This document shows, one piece after another, positions 17,450 through 24,488 of a stretch of DNA of 64,000 nt; position 1 is the stretch's first letter; each line of letters starts with the position of its first letter. The position numbers and the translations under genes were made by a program. The stretch comes from JANQJA01 sp047947185 (GTDB lineage Bacteria; Pseudomonadota; Gammaproteobacteria; Pseudomonadales; Azotimanducaceae). Below the pieces are notes generated by a model that worked only from the letters and a program-made list of their open reading frames with translations, ran no database searches and had not been told where the DNA came from. The stretch lies in contig CP170502.1 of the NCBI GenBank assembly GCA_047947185.1, positions 5,270,001 to 5,334,000 of the forward strand. The letters are read 5' to 3'.

Positions 17450-18661
17450 CTACGACCTTCGTGGAGCGAGGCCCAGCAGTATTGTTGACATAATGGCATC
17501 GAACCCGCGATCTCTGCCCGGAAGTGTACGGAGATCTGCATAAAGGCGCGTCATTCGCATCAAGGTATAGAACAGGACTTGAACCACGTTTGAATCAATT
17601 TCCCGCATTAGCCCGCGTTCCGACGCGCGTTTCGCCCATGCCGCCATGGTTGCCCGATGCCGAGACTGTTCGTGTGAAATGACGCGCTGGTGCTGGATTG
17701 TAAGGTGCGGCAGGAACCCGCCATGGGTCAGTGGGCCTGAGTCTGACCGATCGATTACGCTTGAATACCAGGTCAGCAACAGGAGTGCTTCCAGCGGCTG
17801 GTCTGTCATTGCGGATATTGTGGTCGTAACGGCGAATAGCAGCCGACTGTTCCGCAACAGGCATAAATACAGCAGTTCCTCCTTGTCTTCGGCATAGCGG
17901 TAGATTGTCGTCTTGGTCATCCCGAGACTTGCCGCAACTTTGGGGATCGAGGTGGCCGGTACGCCGTAGCGGCTGACGGAGGTCACGATTTCTTTCAGGA
18001 TGATTTCCAGGCGGTCGTCAGCGCTGAGTGCAAAGGAGAGATCCGGAAAACGCTTGAAATGATCAATCGAGGGAAGCCGCGTTTCGGCTTCCGGAAGTAA
18101 ACCATCGCGGATGACCGCCACGACAGCTTCAGCAGTTTCTGACGTGGACTGATTGATCTCCGCGATATTTGGATCCAGGTGAGTCGACAGTCTTTCTGCG
18201 ACATCATGAACAGTGCGAGCGGTGAGTCCGGAATCGCATGACCTTATGCTTCCATCCCGAATTCCGGCCTCGATGAGTTGTTGAAGTACATCAATATTGG
18301 CTTCGATAGCCTTTTCGACCCGGTTTCGCTGCCGCGCTGAAAGCAGTTCCACTCGCAGGAGGCGAATGAGGTCCCGGCAAGCGATATCTTTGTACAAATA
18401 GTCCAACAGGCGGTCGAGCGCGGTGGTACCCTGGGCAGCAGCAATCAGCTCCCGGCGAATCCTGCATGTGTCCAGCATGACCTCGGCACGCATCTTGTCG
18501 ATGCTGCCGAAGTAGTGATAGATGGTGCTGGTGTGGATACCCAATTCCGCGGCCACGTCAGCAAAGGTCACGGCATCGATCATTCGTTCGCTGATAAGCG
18601 TCCGAGCTTCAGCGATAATTTGATCGCGCTTGTTGTTGTAGCGTTGTGTTGTCCTGCTCAT
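17450..18661 (-). CDS. Regulator with two tandem TetR domains
   Basis: About 403 residues from an ATG at 18661 (an in-frame TTG lies nine codons earlier). Two TetR/AcrR helix-turn-helix units are visible in one chain. The first is around VTFADVAAELGIHTSTIYHYFGS (about residues 30-52); the second, near 235-258, contains IPKVAASLGMTKTTIYRYAED. Each is followed by a ligand-binding-like helical region. Typical TetR proteins have about 200 residues, so this is a natural fusion of two. It converges on the CoA-transferase/thiolase operon and is its most likely regulator. The DNA site and ligand are unknown. Confidence 0.85.
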   Translation of the reverse strand: MSRTTQRYNNKRDQIIAEARTLISERMIDAVTFADVAAELGIHTSTIYHYFGSIDKMRAEVMLDTCRIRRELIAAAQGTTALDRLLDYLYKDIACRDLIRLLRVELLSARQRNRVEKAIEANIDVLQQLIEAGIRDGSIRSCDSGLTARTVHDVAERLSTHLDPNIAEINQSTSETAEAVVAVIRDGLLPEAETRLPSIDHFKRFPDLSFALSADDRLEIILKEIVTSVSRYGVPATSIPKVAASLGMTKTTIYRYAEDKEELLYLCLLRNSRLLFAVTTTISAMTDQPLEALLLLTWYSSVIDRSDSGPLTHGGFLPHLTIQHQRVISHEQSRHRATMAAWAKRASERGLMREIDSNVVQVLFYTLMRMTRLYADLRTLPGRDRGFDAIMSTILLGLAPRRS

Positions 18662-18863
18662 TGCACATTGGCTGGCATGTCGAGACAAATTGAATAGTAG
18701 GTGTTTGGCGGCGCGGTCGAAAGGGGCAGTTTGTCGGTCCTCCGACGTTGTAGTGCCGACAAGTGCTTTCGGCGTGTCGACCGCTGCGGTGACAGGACTC
18801 AGTCAAGGTGGGCAAAATGGCAACAGCAGCCGAACCGCACTGGGGTCGGCACCATGTCAAAAA

Positions 18864-19823
18864 CTAACCCGGCATTCGGCGCGGAGTCCTCGCGACTTCC
18901 TCGCGCAGGAGTGCCAGTTCTCTCGCCAGCGCCTGGCGCCCCGCTTCGGCCGCGGGGTCCTCCGGGTAATAGGCAAGTTCACTCTCGGGATCACCCGCGA
19001 TCCGTGTGCCGATCAGCACCCGGGCCTTGCTGTAGTCATAAGGTCGTGCCCGGTGTAGCAGGGCACGGTTGTCCCAGATCAGGGTGTCGCCAACCTGCCA
19101 CTTGTGACAGTAAACCCGGGATGGGTCGCTGACCACAAACTCGACCAGCGACCTCAGCAGGTTACGGCTCTCCTCGCGGGATAACCCCGGTATGCCAAAT
19201 GCATGGCGCCCCACAAACAGGCTCCTGACGCCGGTTTCCGGGTGCGTCTTGACGAGTGGGCGCAGGTAGGCTTCACCGTGATAGATGGTCCCGGGTTTTG
19301 TCGGCGGGAAGTCGCCGACATCATTCGCCTGGGAATACTGGGTGGAATGATAGGCGCTGAGATGTTCAATCTGGTCGCGTATTGCCGGGTCCAGTGCTGC
19401 ATAACCTGCACGCATGTCAGCAAGCTCGGTTTCGCCACCTTCTTCCGGCACGCTTACGGCGGAGAGCAAAGCGCACTTGCTGCTGATCGGCCAGTAGGTC
19501 GAGTCCGTGTGCCAGGCCTCGTTGCCCAGGTTGGTGCGCATGCGCTGGGTTACGAGCGAGTAGATTTCGCCGTAGCTGCCGTCCTCGCGTTTCTCCTGGT
19601 TTGCCAGCGGCAGCGCCCCGAATTCGAGTTTGCCAAAACGTTCACCGAAGGCGATATTTTCTGCATCCGTCAGGTGCTGCCCCGGGAAGACCAGGAATCC
19701 ATACCGGAGAAATGCCGCATGTATTTCCGCAAACGCGGCATCACTCAGGTCGTTTAATCGAACGCCGGTAACCAGGGCGCCGAAGACCTTGTCCCGGATT
19801 GGCTCAAATGAGATCTGGCTCAT
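18864..19823 (-). CDS. TauD/TfdA-family Fe(II)/2-oxoglutarate dioxygenase
   Basis: A 319-residue dioxygenase. The ATG at 19823 with an AGAGGGAG ribosome site is preferred over an upstream start that adds 30 non-conserved residues. The iron ligands are visible as WHTDSTY (His105, Asp107) and LLHRARPY (His257), followed by the Arg-containing segment that binds 2-oxoglutarate. The family hydroxylates taurine, aryloxyalkanoates, alkyl sulfates and similar compounds. The segment PISSKCALLSAVSVPEEGGET resembles 2,4-D/alpha-ketoglutarate dioxygenase-like members. Substrate not assignable. Confidence 0.9.
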   Translation of the reverse strand: MSQISFEPIRDKVFGALVTGVRLNDLSDAAFAEIHAAFLRYGFLVFPGQHLTDAENIAFGERFGKLEFGALPLANQEKREDGSYGEIYSLVTQRMRTNLGNEAWHTDSTYWPISSKCALLSAVSVPEEGGETELADMRAGYAALDPAIRDQIEHLSAYHSTQYSQANDVGDFPPTKPGTIYHGEAYLRPLVKTHPETGVRSLFVGRHAFGIPGLSREESRNLLRSLVEFVVSDPSRVYCHKWQVGDTLIWDNRALLHRARPYDYSKARVLIGTRIAGDPESELAYYPEDPAAEAGRQALARELALLREEVARTPRRMPG

Positions 19824-19890
19824 GTGTCGCTCCCTCTGCAGGCACTGTAGCCAGAGAATACCGCAACTTTGGGGTTGTGCGGTATTGTCG

Positions 19891-19930
19891 CGCCTTCCCG
19901 CACTTTCCCGCACCTTCCCGCGCCATCCCG
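19891..19930. repeat. Short 10-bp tandem repeat upstream of the dioxygenase
   Basis: Four consecutive 10-bp units of the form CRCCTTCCCG with one or two differences each, just upstream of the dioxygenase gene. The array is small and might be length-variable. Confidence 0.6.
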
Positions 19931-19959
19931 TCCAACAAGAAGAAGCGTAGTTGCTGCGC

Positions 19960-20649
19960 CTAACGAATGTGGAAATCGCTGCCGATCAGTGCCAGCCCCA
20001 GCCCGGCCGCAACCTGCTGTGATGCCTGGTTATCCCACGAAGTGCTGTAGAGTGGTACTTTGCCTGCCGCCACAACCGCATGCGCCCAGGCCCGGATGAC
20101 GGCCGTGGCATAACCCCGCCGGCGACTGCCTGCAATTGTTTCGACACCGGCTTCGTCTGCCGCGCCGGAGATCCTGACGCTTGCACAGACTGCGACCGCG
20201 CGTCCGTCCTCGAGGCAAGCAAAAAAAGGCTGGCAGTGGGGTACATCTGGCAGCCAGTCCGCCATGTCCGCTGCCAGCAAGTGGGCATTGGACGGGGTAA
20301 TCCGCGCAATGTTTCCTGCGTCCGGTTGCGTCGATGTCGGGAATGCATAGGCTGGTCCACCCCCAACTTCCTGAATGGGAGCGTGTCGCGAAACTATCTG
20401 TAAGCAGGCAGATTCGAAAGTATCATTGTTGATGTCGCCCTCTGGTGGTATGCCTAATCGCAGCAGCGAGTCGCAAACAGTGGTTGGCAAATCGTGACGA
20501 AAGAACCAGTAATGCGTGTCGGGCGTTCGCGCGAGGTAAGCCCTTGGGGCTTCGCCGCCATCCCACCGGTTGGCGGCCAGCAGTTTTCCTTCAGGCGTGA
20601 ACCTGTAAAGCGCGTTGGTGTGCAGGCGCATAAGCCGGGTATCGGGCAT
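19960..20649 (-). CDS. GNAT-family acetyltransferase
   Basis: A 229-residue protein. The C-terminal half shows the GNAT acetyl-CoA loop SRRRGYATAVI and the later YSTSWDNQASQQVAAGLG segment, where Asn and Gly contact the pantetheine. The N-terminal half is a variable substrate region. It starts 2 nt after the cupin gene stops, so the two genes form an operon. The acceptor is unknown; small amines or amino acids are common for this type. Confidence 0.8.
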   Translation of the reverse strand: MPDTRLMRLHTNALYRFTPEGKLLAANRWDGGEAPRAYLARTPDTHYWFFRHDLPTTVCDSLLRLGIPPEGDINNDTFESACLQIVSRHAPIQEVGGGPAYAFPTSTQPDAGNIARITPSNAHLLAADMADWLPDVPHCQPFFACLEDGRAVAVCASVRISGAADEAGVETIAGSRRRGYATAVIRAWAHAVVAAGKVPLYSTSWDNQASQQVAAGLGLALIGSDFHIR

Positions 20650-20651
20650 GG

Positions 20652-21071
20652 TCAGGCCTGTAGCGGTTCTCCACCAGGCTCGTTGGCGTTGACTGTACCG
20701 TCGCCCGGCGTGATAAACAGCATACTGGTTGGTACATGGGGGTGGGCCGTGTGCCAGCAGCCTTTCGGCACAACCACATATTCACCGGGAGTGCTGACAC
20801 GCAGGGTACCAATAACCTCCTTTCCGTCGTGCAGGGTAAAGTCGGTATCACCCGATAGCAGGTAGACAAACTCATCGCCGGCCGGGTGCATTTCCCACAC
20901 TCCCCAGGGTTCATCAAAATCAAAGGTCGAGATGAGAGCGGAACCGCTGTGGGGATGATTGCTGGCAAGGTCCTGGAAAAAAGTGGGTGTCACCGGCAAA
21001 ACCTGCATATCACCGGAGGTTGCCAACAGGGTTCGCGCCGCTTTGAGCTTGTGGGGGCCCGGGTTTACCAT
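20652..21071 (-). CDS. Cupin-domain protein
   Basis: A 139-residue single-domain cupin starting at an ATG with GGGAG upstream. The two cupin motifs are recognisable: EMHPAGDEFVYLLSGDTDFTL, and GEYVVVPKGCWHTAHP with its His residues. Such proteins bind a metal and act as small isomerases, dioxygenases or sensors. It is the first gene of a two-gene operon with the GNAT acetyltransferase and diverges from the kinase-like gene. Function not assignable. Confidence 0.85.
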   Translation of the reverse strand: MVNPGPHKLKAARTLLATSGDMQVLPVTPTFFQDLASNHPHSGSALISTFDFDEPWGVWEMHPAGDEFVYLLSGDTDFTLHDGKEVIGTLRVSTPGEYVVVPKGCWHTAHPHVPTSMLFITPGDGTVNANEPGGEPLQA

Positions 21072-21149
21072 GGTCCATTTTCTCCCTGGCGTGGTGATTG
21101 ACGGGCTGAATAATGCGCGTGTCAATCAGAACCTGCAAGTTGGGGACAC

Positions 21150-22160
21150 TTGCCCCGGACCCGGAGGAGACGAGACATCGAAAGCAGAACCAAAGCCCCC
21201 GTGTCATTGAGTGATATCCAGCGTGCGGCGGATCACCTGTTGGGCGGCCTGCCGGTTTCAGCCGTCACTGAAATGAAAGATGGCTGGTTTAACCGAACTT
21301 TTCATCTGGTGCTTGATGGCGGCAAGCTGCACAGGGTACTCAAGGTGGGGCCGCCCGAGACCGCTGAGGTCATGCGCTATGAAGAAGGCATATTAAAGGC
21401 GGAAGTCGGGGCAATGCGACTGGTTGCCAGTAATCCGCACATTCCGGTGCCCGGTAATCTTGCCGAGGATTTTTCCCGGTCGGTTTTACCCTTCGACTAT
21501 TACTTCATGGACTTCTTCGATGGCCCCACCTGGCAGAGCCGACGGGCAACACTTGGCGAGGCCGAGAACAACCGGCTGGCTTCGGAACTCGGGTTCATCA
21601 CAGCACGGATCAACGGGTTCACAGGGGATTCGTTTGGCTACTTTTCGGGCAACCAAAACTGTGAGAACTGGTTCGAAGCGTTTTACGTCATGTGTGACAA
21701 CCTGTTTCTTGATGCTGAACGCTACCGGGTTGGACTCGACATCGGGCGCAGGGTGCTGCTGGACAAGCTGACGGAATACCGGCAGATTTTTGCCGAGGTT
21801 GAAGTGCCACAACTTGTTCACTGGGATCTCTGGCAGGGAAATGTCTTCCTGAGTGCAACGGGTGAGCCTCACATCACAGGGGTTATCGATTTTGAACGGG
21901 CCCTGTGGGGTGACCCCCTGATGGAGGTGGCCCTGGTGTCACCAGCCGGCGCCCGGCACTTCCTTGCGGGCTACGGGCAGGACCTGTTTGCCAGCCGGGA
22001 AGCGCGACTAAGACGCGTTTTCTACAACATTTACCTTGATCTGGTGATGATCATTGAGGATGGCCCACGCCAGTACGACAACAAGACCAGCGTGTTGCAG
22101 GCAATAGCCCGACTGCCGCGTGACCTTGCGATGCTGATGGCCGGTGATTTCCAGGCCTGA
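21150..22160 (+). CDS. APH-family phosphotransferase, start uncertain
   Basis: Up to 336 residues. The aminoglycoside-phosphotransferase fold is shown by the catalytic loop VHWDLWQGNVF (a Brenner-type H-x-D-x-x-x-x-N) and by GVIDFERALWGDP, where the DFE replaces DFG. A Lys in RVLKVGPP is the expected ATP-binding residue. The start is unclear: the listed TTG precedes a strong GGAGGAG site (21163-21169), which itself lies eight bases before an ATC codon at 21177, while the next normal start is a GTG at 21201. Substrates of such kinases include sugars, choline and macrolides. It diverges from the cupin operon. Confidence 0.8.
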   Translation: MPRTRRRRDIESRTKAPVSLSDIQRAADHLLGGLPVSAVTEMKDGWFNRTFHLVLDGGKLHRVLKVGPPETAEVMRYEEGILKAEVGAMRLVASNPHIPVPGNLAEDFSRSVLPFDYYFMDFFDGPTWQSRRATLGEAENNRLASELGFITARINGFTGDSFGYFSGNQNCENWFEAFYVMCDNLFLDAERYRVGLDIGRRVLLDKLTEYRQIFAEVEVPQLVHWDLWQGNVFLSATGEPHITGVIDFERALWGDPLMEVALVSPAGARHFLAGYGQDLFASREARLRRVFYNIYLDLVMIIEDGPRQYDNKTSVLQAIARLPRDLAMLMAGDFQA

Positions 22161-22168
22161 AACATGTC

Positions 22169-22966
22169 TCAATCCGTCGGCATTGTGCCGGGGTCGATCC
22201 AGCGCCCCTCCAGCCCGGCGAAATAGCCACCGTCCACGGTGATCTCGACACCGTTCAGCCACTGGCTGTCGCCGACGGCCAGGAATTCAATGATGGGGGC
22301 AATGTCCGTCGGTGTGCCTGCCCGGCCCGATTGTGCAACGATCCAGTCGTAGCGCGCCGGACCTACCATCTCGCGAAAGTCGGGCGAGAGTTGTGTGTTC
22401 ACAATACCCGGATTTACACAGTTAACGCTGATGTTGCGGGCTCGTGCAAGTCCCGCCGCACGGTAGGTATAAGCTGCCGCGCACTGTTTGGAAAACCGGT
22501 AGGGTTCTGCCTGCCAGGCGCCCGTATTTACCTGAAGCCATTCAAGGCCCCCTTTGAATCCGCGGGTAGCCAGCATGGAATCGATCAGTTCCCTGCGGCT
22601 GCGCCAGTCGCGGCCGGCACTGGAGGCAACCAGGACAATACGGCCACCTTCGATGACTCTGGCCATTGCCTGTTCGGTCAGGTGTCGCAGACCCAGGAAG
22701 TTGACCGCCATGACGGTTTCGCCCGGCAGTTTGCCCTGTGAGACACCAGCCACGTTCAGCAGTGCAAAAATGGTATCCGGCAACCGGGCCAGGGCCGCGT
22801 CAATGGAAGCTTCGCTGGCGAGATCGCAGTGTATGTGGATGATGTCCGGATTGGTGTTTGGCTGTAGATCCAGGTTGATAACCGGCCTGCCATGAGCCAG
22901 CAGCCGGTCAATGGCAGCAGCGCCGATGCCTGACGCTCCGCCGGTGATGACAATGGCGTTATCCAT
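22169..22966 (-). CDS. Short-chain dehydrogenase, hydroxysteroid-dehydrogenase-like
   Basis: A 265-residue SDR from the ATG at 22966; a longer frame runs into the amidase gene and is rejected. It has GGASGIG, NLDLQPNTN in the NAD-selective region, NVAGVS in place of NNAG, VASSAG and the catalytic pair in YRFSK. The spacing and the LNVAGV variant resemble 3-alpha-hydroxysteroid/carbonyl-reductase-like SDRs. The C-terminus has VEITVDGGYFAGLEGRW. It diverges from the amidase with a 43-bp gap. The steroid or cyclic alcohol substrate is a guess from the subfamily look. Confidence 0.88.
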   Translation of the reverse strand: MDNAIVITGGASGIGAAAIDRLLAHGRPVINLDLQPNTNPDIIHIHCDLASEASIDAALARLPDTIFALLNVAGVSQGKLPGETVMAVNFLGLRHLTEQAMARVIEGGRIVLVASSAGRDWRSRRELIDSMLATRGFKGGLEWLQVNTGAWQAEPYRFSKQCAAAYTYRAAGLARARNISVNCVNPGIVNTQLSPDFREMVGPARYDWIVAQSGRAGTPTDIAPIIEFLAVGDSQWLNGVEITVDGGYFAGLEGRWIDPGTMPTD

Positions 22967-23009
22967 CCGGGCAGCATACGATAGTTGGGTCCCGAACGAG
23001 AAAAAAATC

Positions 23010-24449
23010 ATGGACAGAAGTCTTGCAGCACTGACCGCCCTCGAGGGGCGTGACCTGATCGTTAGCGGTGAGATTTCACCCCGGATGTTGCTTGAAGCCT
23101 GTATTGAACAGGTCGCGGTGGCCAATCCGGTGGTGAATGCCCTGGTAACAGAAGCTTTTGAGCGGGCCCGCCAGGAAGCGGATGCCGCTGGATCAGCCAT
23201 CCAGCGCGGAGAGGCGTTAGGGGCGCTTCACGGGCTTCCCGTTGCGATCAAGGACAACCAGCTGACGGAAGGCGTGCGCACGACGTTTGGCAGTCCATCC
23301 CACCGGGACATGGTACCTACGGTTGATGCAGGTATTGTGGCTCGCATTCGTGCAGCCGGGGGCATTGTGATAGGGAAAACCAACATTCCCGAGTTCAGCA
23401 TTGGCGCCAACACGATCAACCCGCTATTTGGTGCCACCGGCAATCCATTTGATCCGAAACTTACCTGTGGCGGCAGTTCGGGTGGTTCTGCGGTGGCCGT
23501 GGCAACCAATATGGTGCCTCTCGCCACTGGCTCGGATCATGGTGGCAGCCTGCGAATCCCCGCTTCCTATTGTGGCGTGGTAGGCTACCGGGCAACGCCG
23601 GGTGTGGTCCCCAACGAGGAGCGTCTGATGACCTTGACCAACTACAGCGTGCAGGGGCCCGTTGCTCGCACAGTGACTGATGCTGCGCTGCTGTTGTCGG
23701 TGATTGCCGGGCGTTCCACCGGGACGCGGCGCGATCCTATGGCCTTTCCGCTGGACGCTGCACGGTTTGCCCAACTGGATACCGTTGACCTGAGCGCCCT
23801 GCGGGTTGCGGTGACAGCCGATCTCGGGGGTGTACTGGTCTCCCGCGAGAACAAGGAGATTTTTCGCCAGCGTGTCGACCGATTTGCCCACCACTTCAGG
23901 GTCTGCGACTGGCATGATATTGATCTGACATTGGCACCCGGGGTTGACTGGCATCTGCGGCAGGACATATTTGTGACCCAGTATCATGACCAGGCAAACA
24001 ACTGGCCTGCTGACTTTAACCCCAATATCCGTGCAACCTATGAATCGGCAGTTCAGACTCCCATGGCAGATATTGCCCGGGCGCGACGAACCCAGGTGAC
24101 ACTGTTTCGCGAGATGAACGCCCTGTTTGATGACTATGACCTGCTGGTGTTGCCAGGCATGAGCATTCCTCCTTTCCCGTGGGCGGACCTGAATCCCCGG
24201 GAGATTGATGGCAAACCGGTGGAGAATTATATGGCCTGGCTTGCGCTCACCTCGTCACTGTCCGTGGTGGGTCATCCCGTAGTTGCTCTGCCCTGCGGCC
24301 TGGACGCGCGGGGAACCCCGTTCGGGATCCAGGTTGTTGGGCCCATGTACAGCGATCATGCGTTGCTGGGTGCAGCCCATGCGCTGGAGCAGGCTTTCAG
24401 CGGGGATATTCACCTGCGACGACCCGTGGCGCCGATGTCTCTTGCCTAG
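23010..24449 (+). CDS. Amidase-signature hydrolase
   Basis: A 480-residue amidase-signature enzyme. The Ser-cisSer-Lys triad is visible: Lys81 in AIKDN, Ser156 in CGGSSGGS and Ser180 in SDHGGSLRIPAS, with the exact 24-residue spacing of the family. The usual DIGG is DHGG here. Length and domain extent are normal. It hydrolyses an amide bond, such as an aryl or alkyl amide, an acyl-homoserine lactone-type amide or a peptide amide. No GatB or GatC gene is nearby, so a role in Gln-tRNA formation is unlikely. It is followed 39 nt later by the phosphotransferase gene. Confidence 0.93.
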   Translation: MDRSLAALTALEGRDLIVSGEISPRMLLEACIEQVAVANPVVNALVTEAFERARQEADAAGSAIQRGEALGALHGLPVAIKDNQLTEGVRTTFGSPSHRDMVPTVDAGIVARIRAAGGIVIGKTNIPEFSIGANTINPLFGATGNPFDPKLTCGGSSGGSAVAVATNMVPLATGSDHGGSLRIPASYCGVVGYRATPGVVPNEERLMTLTNYSVQGPVARTVTDAALLLSVIAGRSTGTRRDPMAFPLDAARFAQLDTVDLSALRVAVTADLGGVLVSRENKEIFRQRVDRFAHHFRVCDWHDIDLTLAPGVDWHLRQDIFVTQYHDQANNWPADFNPNIRATYESAVQTPMADIARARRTQVTLFREMNALFDDYDLLVLPGMSIPPFPWADLNPREIDGKPVENYMAWLALTSSLSVVGHPVVALPCGLDARGTPFGIQVVGPMYSDHALLGAAHALEQAFSGDIHLRRPVAPMSLA

Positions 24450-24488
24450 TACTCTGCATAAATCCGACAGGAACACCAAGGTAGCGAC

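Noticed and set aside
22967..23200. N-terminal extension of the SDR at 22169
   Set aside because: It would lie inside the amidase gene on the other strand and precedes the conserved GGASGIG start by 80 residues.
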